Shown here: positions 55,427 to 63,806 of the stretch, in pieces | Position numbering within the stretch: position 1 is the stretch's first letter | Layout: each line of letters begins with the position of its first letter | Assembly: GCA_017993775.1 (NCBI GenBank) | Contig: JAGOMA010000016.1 | Span: 59,097 to 123,096 of the forward strand | DNA from: Chloroflexota bacterium | Lineage (GTDB): Bacteria > Chloroflexota > Anaerolineae > Promineifilales > Promineifilaceae | DNA: 64,000 bases | Direction of reading: 5' to 3' | Notes under the pieces: generated by a model | Seen by the model: the letters and a program-made list of their open reading frames with translations, nothing else | What the model was told of the DNA's origin: nothing | The model's database searches: none | Position numbers and translations under genes: made by a program

Positions 55427-55828
55427 TTATTCTTCCGGTATCAAATAAAAAGGAAAGACCAGGCTGCGCGGGTCGTTGGTTGATTTGATCTGGTATTCGA
55501 TATGAATGAGCATACGGCCGTCCAACTTCGGGTCCACCGTGGCCACAACCTGCGTCACCACAATGCGCGGCTCCCACATCGCCAGCGCCTCTTCCACGTA
55601 ACGGATGGCCTGCGCGGCCGTGGTGGAATTATTCGGCGCAAACACCAGCTCATGAATGCGGCAGCCAAACGTTGGGCGCATCACCCGCTGGCCCAAAGGC
55701 GTCAGCAAAATAATGCGGATAGCCTGTTCAATTTCATTGGTCGAGCGCGTCAGAGCTACGCCGCCTTGTGGATCAATCATCGGCGGAAAAGCCCAACCAC
55801 TGCCGATGAGGTCTGTTGTTGCTTTCAT
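55427..55828 (-). CDS. gp25-like baseplate wedge protein (Afp9-like)
   Basis: 133 residues with AGGAG five bases before the ATG. GSGWAFPPMIDPQGGVALTRSTNEIEQAIRIILLTPLGQRVMRPTFGCRIHELVFAPN is the GpW/gp25 fold signature, including the conserved TPLGQRVMRPTFG. gp25 links the baseplate to the first sheath ring. The gene stands between the PAAR-like tip and gpJ-like genes, with 10 and 25 base gaps. Confidence 0.95.
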   Translation of the reverse strand: MKATTDLIGSGWAFPPMIDPQGGVALTRSTNEIEQAIRIILLTPLGQRVMRPTFGCRIHELVFAPNNSTTAAQAIRYVEEALAMWEPRIVVTQVVATVDPKLDGRMLIHIEYQIKSTNDPRSLVFPFYLIPEE

Positions 55829-55837
55829 CGTTTCTCC

Positions 55838-56227
55838 TTAAGCGGTATTCACCGTGGCCTGACCGGCGTTCACCACCGAGATTACGCCGCCCCAATTGCA
55901 CATCAGTTTGCATGTGTTGTTGAGCGCCGGTTTATTTTTGATCATGACGGTCGGGGAACCGGGCGCCCAGGGGGCGGAAGTGACCGGAATACAGGGCTGA
56001 GGCGTCAGTACGCCCAGGGCCGCAGACGTCGCGGCGGCCACCTGCGGGTTGCTGAGGGTGGTACACATGCCAAAAGGCATGATATTTTTCAGCGGCACAT
56101 TATCCATGATCGTGGCTGCCGGAACTTTGTTGGCGTTGGTTACATTTTCCGGCGTAACGACCAATGCGCTGGGCGCAACCCCAAAACTGCACATCAACTG
56201 CGCCCCCATGACAACTTGTTGAGCCAT
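55838..56227 (-). CDS. DUF4280 PAAR-like spike tip protein (Afp10-like)
   Basis: 129 residues with GGAGGAG before the ATG. The product opens MAQQVVMGAQLMCSFGVAPSAL and contains NIMPFGMCTTLSNP and CKLMCNWGGVISVVNAGQ. These Cys/Gly-rich blocks are typical of DUF4280, a PAAR-like domain that caps the VgrG spike. Four well-spaced cysteines could bind a metal. It follows the VgrG gene by 15 bases. Confidence 0.9.
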   Translation of the reverse strand: MAQQVVMGAQLMCSFGVAPSALVVTPENVTNANKVPAATIMDNVPLKNIMPFGMCTTLSNPQVAAATSAALGVLTPQPCIPVTSAPWAPGSPTVMIKNKPALNNTCKLMCNWGGVISVVNAGQATVNTA

Positions 56228-56242
56228 ATCGCTCCTCCGCTT

Positions 56243-57982
56243 CTAATTTAAGTTCACCATAGCGCCCTTGATATTAACAGGGCCGCTGGCTTTGATGTCT
56301 AACATCGCGCCGGCTTCTAATTTTAAATTGGTGGCCGATTTGATCTGGATGTCGCCGCTGCTGTCGATGGAGATTTTACGGCCGTTATCATCCATAGTGA
56401 TCTTGTGGCCGCCACTGCTGCTTACTTCCGCTTTCTTACCCTGATCGTCCAGCACAATTTTGTGCCCGCCGGTGGTGGCGATTTCTACCGTCTTGTTGGC
56501 GTCATCGAAAAGCACCGAATGGCCGCCGGCCGTCGTCAGAAATATTTTATTATCGGCATTATCGTACATGGCCAGATAATGCCCGGTACGGGAATGCCAG
56601 GAGCGAACCAATGGTTTTTCGCCAGACCCTGCGCCAGAAACTTCCGGTGGGATGGCGTGCTGGCCGTTCCACAAACCGCCCAACACAAACGGCCGATTAA
56701 AATCGCCATGCTCAAAGGCCACAGCCACCTCATCGCCCACGTCCTGCGTAGCCGCCAGGCCGGCCGTTGGGCCGCCGCCAATGCTGATCACGCGTGCCCA
56801 ATCGCTTTCGGCGTCGTCGGTCATCCAGGGGAATTTGACCTTCACCCGCCCCCAGTCCTTGGGGTCGTCGGTGTTGGTGACAACGGCCGTTACCAACCCA
56901 GGCCACCGCGGCATACCTTCTTGCTCAGTCACCTGCTCGGCTAGAGAGCCGGTGCGCGCGCCACGCACCGTAAAACGCGTCGTCAAACCTTTCGGGTTAT
57001 ACACGTGGATGGCGCTGGTCACCAGATAATTACCACCCAACCGCGTGCCCACTTTTTCCAATTTGACCAACTTACCCGCTTTCACGTCTGGGCGGCGATA
57101 AGCCACGCCTTCAGCCTCAACAAAGCCGCCGCTCAACTCGTCCAGACGAGCCTGGGCCAGCGCGTTGGCTTCCGCCTGGCTAACCACCGGCTGATCGACA
57201 ATGATGTGTTTGCCCGTGCCAAATGTGCCGGCCCAGGCCGCCCCGTTTTGGCTCTCGCCATTGGCCGGGTAAAGCGTGCCGGTAGTCGCCTGCCCCACAA
57301 TCGCCTGCTGGCTTTCCGGGTCCCATCCTTTCACAATCACCTGATCAACCTGCTCGGCCAGGGTCATGCGCGGATAAAAAGATACCAGATCGACGCCATA
57401 AGTAAGCGAAACGGCCGTCCCACTGGTAACAGGCTTCTGAAAATACAACTTGCCGCTGTCCACAAAACATTCATAACCAATCCGTCTGGCGCGCTGCATC
57501 AGCAGCGCCATATCCGTCTGGTTGTGCTGAAAAATATGCTCGTAAACCGTAGAGGTCGCTTCCACCTGCGCCGACAATCCTGCGCCGCCCGCAAGCTGGC
57601 TGGCCAGATCACTGTCCTTAACATTCAAAAAAGCCCGGCTCTTGGTTTCCCGATAAAGCCGATGCGCCTTATCAAACCCACGAACCACCAGACCGGTCAT
57701 CAGCCCTTCTTCCAAACTCGGCTCCAAAGCAGTAACTTCGCCATCAATCAAGGTGATCTGCGTACCAGATTCCAACTCCGCTTTGATTTGCACACCTTTC
57801 GTCAGGTCAAACAAACCCCCATCCAGGTACTCAAAATTCTTGTCATAGAGGTGAATGGTAAACATGCCCGGCAAATGAACATGCTGCTCCACCGTTACCT
57901 CAGACACATCAGCCATCACACTTTGCTGAACTTCCGTACCGGCTACAAGAATATGAATCTGGCTGGAAAGCACTTCCGGCAT
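56243..57982 (-). CDS. VgrG / gp27-gp5-like spike protein (Afp8-like)
   Basis: 579 residues with GAGG seven bases upstream. The N-terminal gp27-like part (about 1-360) contains VEQHVHLPGMFTIHLYD and FQHNQTDMALLMQRARRIGYECFVDSGKLYFQ. The OB-fold follows with VTNTDDPKDWGRVKVKFPWM and VGDEVAVAFEHGDFNRPFVLGGLWNGQ. The C-terminus is a beta-helix needle (GGHKIVLDD, GGHKITMDD, SGDIQIKSA repeats). It forms the trimeric central spike that the DUF4280 protein caps. No extra enzymatic domain is fused. Confidence 0.95.
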   Translation of the reverse strand: MPEVLSSQIHILVAGTEVQQSVMADVSEVTVEQHVHLPGMFTIHLYDKNFEYLDGGLFDLTKGVQIKAELESGTQITLIDGEVTALEPSLEEGLMTGLVVRGFDKAHRLYRETKSRAFLNVKDSDLASQLAGGAGLSAQVEATSTVYEHIFQHNQTDMALLMQRARRIGYECFVDSGKLYFQKPVTSGTAVSLTYGVDLVSFYPRMTLAEQVDQVIVKGWDPESQQAIVGQATTGTLYPANGESQNGAAWAGTFGTGKHIIVDQPVVSQAEANALAQARLDELSGGFVEAEGVAYRRPDVKAGKLVKLEKVGTRLGGNYLVTSAIHVYNPKGLTTRFTVRGARTGSLAEQVTEQEGMPRWPGLVTAVVTNTDDPKDWGRVKVKFPWMTDDAESDWARVISIGGGPTAGLAATQDVGDEVAVAFEHGDFNRPFVLGGLWNGQHAIPPEVSGAGSGEKPLVRSWHSRTGHYLAMYDNADNKIFLTTAGGHSVLFDDANKTVEIATTGGHKIVLDDQGKKAEVSSSGGHKITMDDNGRKISIDSSGDIQIKSATNLKLEAGAMLDIKASGPVNIKGAMVNLN

Positions 57983-57999
57983 AATCTACCTCGCCTGTC

Positions 58000-58662
58000 T
58001 CACTGAAGCCGGGGGATCACCAACTGCTGTCCCGGCCGTAAATTCATTGGTTTCAAGATGCCATTATACTGCGCGATAAGCCGCCATTTGGTTGCGTCGC
58101 CATACACTTTGGCGGCGATTAAATCCAACCGATCGCCGCGTACCACAGACCAGACCTGCCGCACATCTTCCGCCCCACCAGAGGTGGGATTTTGATTGGG
58201 GTAGTTATTGGCGTCTTTGTGCTGGGTAAAGGTCACATTGATTTGGGCGCGCACCGGCGTGCCATCGTGCTTGAACATGGTAAATTTTTGCGTCATCTGG
58301 GTGATGACCGCTTCAAACTGAAAAACGCCCCACTTAAAAGCCACTTCCGGCGGTTCCGGCTTTTTATCGCTGTTTTCATCCGCCTTTGGCTCCATCAATT
58401 TCCACAATTTGTTGGTGGTAATGGTAACGTCTTCGCCCAATTCATAGGTATCAAACACCAAATCCAACTGCAAGGTTTGCCCGCCGGATTTGGTAAATTC
58501 CATTTGCGAGGTGTTCGAGCCAGTGGCGGCTCGTTCGGTGTAGGTGTTGGTCTTGGAGACAGTGTACTCGAAAGGATTAAACATACAAGGAACGCCGGTG
58601 GCTTCACCGGTGGCGATGTCATAAATAACGGCGGCGGTCAGTTTTCCACGTGTTTCGGCCAT
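58000..58662 (-). CDS. LysM-containing tube-adaptor protein (Afp7-like)
   Basis: The 220 residues have an N-terminal domain typical of eCIS CIS-tube adaptors: CMFNPFEYTVSKTNTY, TLQLDLVFDTYE, FKWGVFQFEAVITQMTQKFTMFKHDGTPVRAQINVTF. A C-terminal LysM repeat follows (about 168-220): VVRGDRLDLIAAKVYGDATKWRLIAQYNG...GQQLVIP. It connects the tail tube to the VgrG spike. It lies 17 bases upstream of VgrG. Confidence 0.93.
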   Translation of the reverse strand: MAETRGKLTAAVIYDIATGEATGVPCMFNPFEYTVSKTNTYTERAATGSNTSQMEFTKSGGQTLQLDLVFDTYELGEDVTITTNKLWKLMEPKADENSDKKPEPPEVAFKWGVFQFEAVITQMTQKFTMFKHDGTPVRAQINVTFTQHKDANNYPNQNPTSGGAEDVRQVWSVVRGDRLDLIAAKVYGDATKWRLIAQYNGILKPMNLRPGQQLVIPRLQ

Positions 58663-58690
58663 GGTTCACTTTTCTGTTAAGGCAATCTGC

Positions 58691-61600
58691 CTAATATCTG
58701 CCTCGTTCGCGTTCTCGGTCAATGGTCAGGCGGCGGCGCAGTTTATCATAAACCTGCCGCGCCAATTCGTTGACGTCTAATTCTTCTTCTTCCTGGTCTA
58801 ATTCTTGGGTGGCTGATGGGGCCATTCCGCTGCTGTCCGACACCGATTCCGCGAGATCCGCTTCGCCAGTGTTTTGCTCGACTGCGCCGCCCAAGGCTCG
58901 CTGGACTCGTGTCGCCGGAGTAGGTGGGGCTGTTTTTAAGGATGAAGGCGACACTTCGGACGTTGCCGGCTGGCGGGAAACGGCCGTTTCCCGTTCCACC
59001 CCCACCGTCAAAGGTTTAATCGCCTCCTGGCGCTGCCCGGCAGAAACCGCTTCAGCATGGGGCAAGTCTTGTCGCACACCCGGCCACTCCGACAGCGGCG
59101 CAACGGCCGTTTCCGCTTTGACGACAGCTCGCTGCACGGCCGTCGCTGTGGCAGATGTTCCTGGCTGGCTGGCTGGCGATTTTACGGCTACGGCCGTATA
59201 CCCCGTGGGTGCGGCCGGCTGCGTCCATGCGCCCGCCAAAAATTCGGTCAGCGGACTGCTGGCCAGCCGCGCATCGGCCAACGGAGCGTTGGCTAACGGA
59301 GCATCGGCCAACGGAGCGTTGGCTAACGGAACGTCGGCCAACGGAGCATCGGCCAACGGAGCGTTGGCTAACGAAGCATCGGCTAACGGAGCCTCGGCGC
59401 GAGCCACCGCACGCTGAACCAGCGCTGGCGACCAACCGCCCGGCGTCTGGAATGCAGGTGCGTGGGGTTGGCGGTCCGCCGGCATGGTCGGGTGAAGGCT
59501 GGCGGGCGCAGCAACGACTCGAGCCATCGGAATTTCTGTCCGGGACAACGGCCAGGCAGTCGATTCCATGCGCCTGAGCGGCGCGGTGGGGTCGGGCTGC
59601 ACCACGCGGGCACGAAACGAAATATCTGAACGGCCGGGCGCAGTTTCGGCGGCAGCGATAGCCCGCTGCACGGCCACGGCCGTTTTTTCCACTTTGTCGG
59701 CAGCCGGGGACGCCTGGCTGGCCGGTTCAAGCGCGAGCGGCCTGGTGTCCATGCGATCCACTACTTCCGGCACGCCCCCGCCCGGCGAGCCGGGCACACG
59801 ATGCGCGCCGGAAGCCATGCGAATGATGGGCGGCGGGGTAGGCGTGTCGCGCACCGGAGGCGATTCAGCGGCGGCGATGGCCCGCTGCACGGCTGGCTGT
59901 AATGGCGATGATTCGGTTTGGGGAACGGCCGTTGCCGTTTTCTCTACCGGTTCCGCTGTTTCAGCGGCGGCGATGACTCGCTGCACGGCCGTTTGCGGTG
60001 ATGATGGTTCGATTGGAGGAACGGCCGTTGCCGTTTTCTCTACCGGTTCCACTGTTTCAGCGGCGGCGATGGCCCGCTGCACGGCTGGCTGTAATGGCGA
60101 TGATTCGGTTTGGGGAACGGCCGTTGCCGTTTTCTCTACCGGTTCCGCTGTTTCAGCGGCGGCGATGGCTCGCTGCACGGCCGTTTGCTGTGACGATGGT
60201 TCGATTGCAGGAACGGCCGTGTCCACTTTCTCTACCGGTTCCGCTGTTTCAGCGGCGGCGATGGCCCGCTGCACGGCCGTTTGCGGCAACGACGATTCGA
60301 ATGCAGGAACGGCCGTTGCCGTTTTCTCTATCGGTTCCGCTGTTTCAGCGGCGGCGATGGCTCGCTGAACGGCTGGTTGTAATGGCGACGATTCGGTTTG
60401 GGGAACGGCCGTGTCCACTTTCTCTATCGGTTCCGCTGTTTCAGCGGCGGCGATGGCTCGCTGCACGGCCGTTTGCGGTGACGATGGTTCGATTGCAGGA
60501 ACGGCCGTGTCCACTTTCTCTACCGGTTCCGCTGCTTCAGCGGCGGCGATGGTTCGCTGCCCGGCTGGCTGTAATGGCGATGATTCGGCTTGGGGAACGG
60601 CCGTTGCCGTTTCTTCAACCGGTTCTGCTGTTTCAGCAGCGGCGATGGCCCGCTGCACGGCCGTTTGCGGTGACGATGATTCGATTGCAGGAACGGCCGT
60701 TGCCACTTTCTCAACCGGTTCCGCTGTTTCAGCGGCGGCGATGGCCCGCTGCACGGCCGTTTGCGGTGACGATGGTTCGATTGGAGGAACGGCCGTTGCC
60801 GTTTCTTCAACCGGTTCTGCTGTTTCAGCGGCGGCGATGGCTCGCTGCACGGCTGGCTGTAATGGCGATGATTCGGTTTGGGAAACGGCCGTGTCCACTT
60901 TCTCTACCGGTTCCGCTGTTTCGGCGGCGGCGATGGCCCGCTGCACGGCTGGCTGTAATGGCGACGATTCGGTTTGGGGAACGGCCGTTGCCGTTTTCTC
61001 TACCGGTTCCCCTGTTTCAGCGGCGGCGATGGCCCGCTGCACGGCTGGCTGTAATGGCAACGATTCGGTTTGGGGAACGGCCGTTGCCGGTTTCTCTACC
61101 GGTTCTGCTGTTTCGGCGGCGGCGATGGCTCGCTGCACGGCCGTTTGCGGTGACGATGATTCGATTGGAGGAACGGCCGTGTCCACTTTCTCTATCGGTT
61201 CCGCGGTTTCAGCGGCGGCGATGGCCCGCTGCACGGCTGGCTGTAATGGCGATGATTCGGTTTGGGGAACGGCCGTGTCTGGTTCCGCGGTTTCAGCGGC
61301 GGCGATGGCCCGCTGCACGGCTGGCTGTAATGGCGATGATTCGGTTTGGGGAACGGCCGTTGCCGTTTTCTCTACCGGTTCCCCTGTTTCAGCGGCGGCG
61401 ATGGCCCGCTGCACGGCTGGCTGTAATGGCAACGATTCGGTTTGGGAAACGGCCGTTGCCGTTTTCTCTACCGGTTCTGCGGTTTCGGCGGCGATGGCTC
61501 GCTGCCCGGCTGGCTGTAATGGCGATGATTCGGTTTGGGGAACGGCCGTGCCCACTTTCTCAATCGGTTCTGCGGTTTCGGCGGCGGCGATGGCTCGCTG

Positions 61601-62623
61601 GAGCGAATCCGTCGGGGTCGATGGTGGAGACATCAGCGCGGTAGACGGTGGCGTTTCGCCCAAAATTTCCCACATATCGGCCGGTAACGGACCGATGGGC
61701 GTTTCTACCAAAGGCGCAGAGGCAGCCGCCGGTTCATTCGCCGGGGCGGCGGCGGCTGAGCGTTGGGCTGTGGGTAAATCCGCCGCTGGCGATGGCCGAC
61801 TTGAGGGTGTCCCTGGGCGTGGGCGGCGTGGCAAGTGCAGCTCAATCGAAGAGTCAGACGCCCGGCCAGCATGAACATCTTCCAATTTTGCGCGGACCAG
61901 AGCTTCATCTTGCTCCGGCAGGATTGGGCCGGTGAAGACGGAAGGCTCGGGCTGTGGTGAAGTGGCAGGAACGGCCGTCGGCGGCGCAGGTTCGCGGCGG
62001 ACCGGCCAGACAGCTTCCAGAGGCAGCCGGCCGGGCGGCGCGGCGGCAGGCTGGCCGCTTTCGGCGGCGGCAACGGCGCGGGCCAGGGTGTCGGAAGGGG
62101 CCGGAGAGACGGCCGTGGGCGGTTCTGGGGCAGCGGTGTCGACCGACTGGCGAGCCTTATGCCGCTGGACAATCGATTCCAAACGCCGCCATTCCGGCCA
62201 ATCGTCCTCTTTAACGGGCTGCGGTGTGGACAGCGGCGCGGCGGTTGGGCTGGCAGCAGCTGGCGGAGCCGGTACAAATTGCGCCGGTTGGGGAACGGCC
62301 GTGCGCTGCACGGTCGGCATAACTGTGGGCGCGGCAGGCTGCGCGGCAGCAGGCGGAACGGCCGATGGTTGGCCTAAAATGCTTGGTTGGCCAGGCGAAC
62401 CAAGTCCGGCGCTGCGCTCGGCGTAGGCGACGGCCGAATCGACAACATCTGGCAGCGGCGGGTTTGAAACGGCCGTGGGTACAGCCCAGGCAGGAAAAAC
62501 CACGCCGGAAGGCGGCAGCGGATCATCCGCCGACGGGGTGCGGAAAAGCGTGGTCGTATTGGCGTGCCGCCGGACATGCCTTAAAAGTGGGTTGCGTGAG
62601 CCAAAGCGATTTTGAATGGTCAT
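58691..62623 (-). CDS. 1310-residue repeat-rich eCIS-locus protein, unknown function
   Basis: The N-terminal about 340 residues are Pro/Ala-rich with low-complexity TAVP strings. Residues about 340-925 are eighteen units of about 32 residues (consensus VQRAIAAAETAEPVEK then TATAVPQTESSPLQPA), each coded by 96 bases. Another short array of LA[DN]AP units lies near 1075-1120. The final 30 residues, LDVNELARQVYDKLRRRLTIDRERERGRY, are helical and charged and match the small protein at 63202. It sits between tube and LysM adaptor genes, where no tape measure is otherwise seen. A length-setting or linker role is possible but unproven. Confidence 0.7.
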   Translation of the reverse strand: MTIQNRFGSRNPLLRHVRRHANTTTLFRTPSADDPLPPSGVVFPAWAVPTAVSNPPLPDVVDSAVAYAERSAGLGSPGQPSILGQPSAVPPAAAQPAAPTVMPTVQRTAVPQPAQFVPAPPAAASPTAAPLSTPQPVKEDDWPEWRRLESIVQRHKARQSVDTAAPEPPTAVSPAPSDTLARAVAAAESGQPAAAPPGRLPLEAVWPVRREPAPPTAVPATSPQPEPSVFTGPILPEQDEALVRAKLEDVHAGRASDSSIELHLPRRPRPGTPSSRPSPAADLPTAQRSAAAAPANEPAAASAPLVETPIGPLPADMWEILGETPPSTALMSPPSTPTDSLQRAIAAAETAEPIEKVGTAVPQTESSPLQPAGQRAIAAETAEPVEKTATAVSQTESLPLQPAVQRAIAAAETGEPVEKTATAVPQTESSPLQPAVQRAIAAAETAEPDTAVPQTESSPLQPAVQRAIAAAETAEPIEKVDTAVPPIESSSPQTAVQRAIAAAETAEPVEKPATAVPQTESLPLQPAVQRAIAAAETGEPVEKTATAVPQTESSPLQPAVQRAIAAAETAEPVEKVDTAVSQTESSPLQPAVQRAIAAAETAEPVEETATAVPPIEPSSPQTAVQRAIAAAETAEPVEKVATAVPAIESSSPQTAVQRAIAAAETAEPVEETATAVPQAESSPLQPAGQRTIAAAEAAEPVEKVDTAVPAIEPSSPQTAVQRAIAAAETAEPIEKVDTAVPQTESSPLQPAVQRAIAAAETAEPIEKTATAVPAFESSLPQTAVQRAIAAAETAEPVEKVDTAVPAIEPSSQQTAVQRAIAAAETAEPVEKTATAVPQTESSPLQPAVQRAIAAAETVEPVEKTATAVPPIEPSSPQTAVQRVIAAAETAEPVEKTATAVPQTESSPLQPAVQRAIAAAESPPVRDTPTPPPIIRMASGAHRVPGSPGGGVPEVVDRMDTRPLALEPASQASPAADKVEKTAVAVQRAIAAAETAPGRSDISFRARVVQPDPTAPLRRMESTAWPLSRTEIPMARVVAAPASLHPTMPADRQPHAPAFQTPGGWSPALVQRAVARAEAPLADASLANAPLADAPLADVPLANAPLADAPLANAPLADARLASSPLTEFLAGAWTQPAAPTGYTAVAVKSPASQPGTSATATAVQRAVVKAETAVAPLSEWPGVRQDLPHAEAVSAGQRQEAIKPLTVGVERETAVSRQPATSEVSPSSLKTAPPTPATRVQRALGGAVEQNTGEADLAESVSDSSGMAPSATQELDQEEEELDVNELARQVYDKLRRRLTIDRERERGRY
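59262..59400. repeat. 15-base tandem repeat (LA[DN]AP units)
   Basis: About nine imperfect 15-base units alternate GCATCGGCCAACGGA and GCGTTGGCTAACGGA on the plus strand, coding for LADAP/LANAP pentapeptides within the 1310-residue protein. Confidence 0.8.
59862..61606. repeat. 96-base tandem repeat array, 18 units
   Basis: Successive ACGGCC landmarks at 59925, 60021 and 60117 are spaced exactly 96 bases. One unit is shortened (near 61270) and another lacks one Ala codon. Variation is patchwork: two alternative halves (PQTESSPLQPA and PxIExSSPQTA) are shuffled between units, which suggests recombination among them. Confidence 0.9.
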
Positions 62624-62632
62624 GAGAAATTT

Positions 62633-63118
62633 TTAGCTTGCGGCAGCGCCACTGCTGACGCCAGCGCCACTGCTGCGAGTCATGGAAATTGAACCACACG
62701 CGAACTCAAGCGTCTGGATGGCGATGGTGTTATCGCCAGAATTAAGCTGGGGACCGCTCCATTTCACCGGATACGCCGCCTCGATATCCCAGGTCATGAG
62801 AGGGCTGGAAAGCTTGTTTTTGGCGTCCAGCAGTTTGACCGTAATTTTTCGGCGCGTAAAACTTTCGTTCATGGTGTCGATATACCAATCCATCAGGGCG
62901 CTGGTGCCTACGCCGTTTTTAAGGGTGATGCGCGCCGATTTGCGCCGTCCGGGCAGTTGATGGACGTAGGTGTTTAAGCCGCCTTCCTTTACTTCTTCGA
63001 TGTCCCAGTCGATGGATGGCAGGGTGCACTCTGTGAACACGCCATGGGATATGCCGGCGATATCTACCACAAAACGAAACCCGGGATTCACTTCTTTGCG
63101 CATACTTTCGAGAGTCAT
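62633..63118 (-). CDS. Contractile tail tube protein, gp19 family (second copy)
   Basis: 161 residues from ATG 63118, with AAGGA eight bases before. PGFRFVVDIAGISHGVFTECTLPSIDWDIEEVKEGGLNTYVHQLPGRRKSARITLKNG is the T4-gp19-like tube fold, ending ITVKLLDAKNKLSSPLMTWDIEAAYPVKWSGPQLN and TLEFACGSI. It corresponds to Afp1/Afp5-type inner tube subunits. A gene carrying a tube C-terminus also lies at 63807. Confidence 0.93.
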   Translation of the reverse strand: MTLESMRKEVNPGFRFVVDIAGISHGVFTECTLPSIDWDIEEVKEGGLNTYVHQLPGRRKSARITLKNGVGTSALMDWYIDTMNESFTRRKITVKLLDAKNKLSSPLMTWDIEAAYPVKWSGPQLNSGDNTIAIQTLEFACGSISMTRSSGAGVSSGAAAS

Positions 63119-63201
63119 GGAAGGTTCCTTCATCGTTTCCGCTGCGGCGCGGAGGTTTTAGTCGGATGGTTCCGGCTGAAGCCTCCGGGCCGTGGGCAAA
63201 C

Positions 63202-63357
63202 TTACGGCCGTTTTTCCCTGCGCTGTCCAGTCCGACGAGCGCGTTCGTTTTCCAGACGAGCATCTTGCAACAACATCGTATATACCTTTTCGGTCACCTG
63301 CTCCACCAATTCCGGGGTGATGGTTCCTTTGGGGGCGTTGGATGTTTGCTGGTTCAT
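63202..63357 (-). CDS. 51-residue eCIS-locus protein
   Basis: ATG 63357 follows the upstream stop by six bases, and the frame ends at TAA 63202-63204. The product MNQQTSNAPKGTITPELVEQ... continues with VTEKVYTMLLQDARLENERARR and a basic end. The helical segment aligns with the C-terminal end of the 1310-residue protein (x-VY-x-x-L-x(5)-[LI]-x-x-ER-x-R). Small genes between tube genes are common in eCIS loci (Afp6 position). A shared docking helix is an inference. Confidence 0.75.
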   Translation of the reverse strand: MNQQTSNAPKGTITPELVEQVTEKVYTMLLQDARLENERARRTGQRREKRP

Positions 63358-63363
63358 CGGCTC

Positions 63364-63720
63364 TTAACCCAAGGGAGCCACTTGCAATTGCAACTCATGA
63401 TTGCAATAGGGGCAAACAACGCCAATGGTAATCGGTTCGCTGCTGTTCAGCCGAAGGTACAGGTCTTGCAGGTGGGAAAGGTCAGAGGCAAACAGGCCGG
63501 CAATGGTCTGGGGGGTAATTTCCGGCAGCGCGCCTAACTGTGTCACCACGCGGCTGAGCAGAATAACGGGCAGGTAAGATTCTTTGGCCTGCACCTGGGG
63601 GTGTTCGACGGCTTCTATTTCATCGACGGCCGTAGCCAAACGCATACGGCCGTGGCGGTGAACCTGTCCCTGGCCATCTACAAACCCTCGCGGTAACGTA
63701 AATTCAAATTCGGTTTGCAT
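63364..63720 (-). CDS. eCIS-locus zinc-ribbon-ended tail assembly-like protein
   Basis: From ATG 63720 (GAGG about eight bases upstream) 118 residues. MQTEFEFTLPRGFVDGQGQVHRHGRMRLATAVDEIE opens a beta-rich N-terminus. ILLSRVVTQLGALPEITPQTIAGLFASDLSHLQDLYLRLN is helical, and IGVVCPYCNHELQLQV is a single CxxC with a nearby His. This layout resembles phage tail assembly/chaperone-like proteins found between tube genes of eCIS clusters. The metal site has only two Cys, so binding would need dimerisation or the His. Confidence 0.75.
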   Translation of the reverse strand: MQTEFEFTLPRGFVDGQGQVHRHGRMRLATAVDEIEAVEHPQVQAKESYLPVILLSRVVTQLGALPEITPQTIAGLFASDLSHLQDLYLRLNSSEPITIGVVCPYCNHELQLQVAPLG

Positions 63721-63747
63721 GCTCAACGCCTCTAACCGCCAGCTACC

Positions 63748-63795
63748 TGATGATGCGTGGCTCCCAGACATCTCTGGCCAGGCCACGCATCATCA
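63748..63795. promoter_or_regulatory. Long hairpin after the first tube gene
   Basis: TGATGATGCGTGGC (63748-63761) pairs with GCCACGCATCATCA (63782-63795). The intervening bases contain a second small stem (CCAGA/TCTGG). No T-run follows on the transcribed strand. It lies between the tube stop and the next start, and may stabilise or attenuate the mRNA so that tube protein exceeds baseplate protein. Confidence 0.6.
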
Positions 63796-63806
63796 AGAGA
63801 GACGAT

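Noticed and set aside
59862..61606. CRISPR-like array
   Set aside because: The 96-base units are contiguous, without unique spacers, and remain in frame within a coding region.
59568..61874. Long plus-strand frames opposite the 1310-residue protein
   Set aside because: They arise because the 96-base repeat length is divisible by three and lacks stops in several frames. They have no ribosome sites, and their translations are repetitive shadows of the minus-strand gene.
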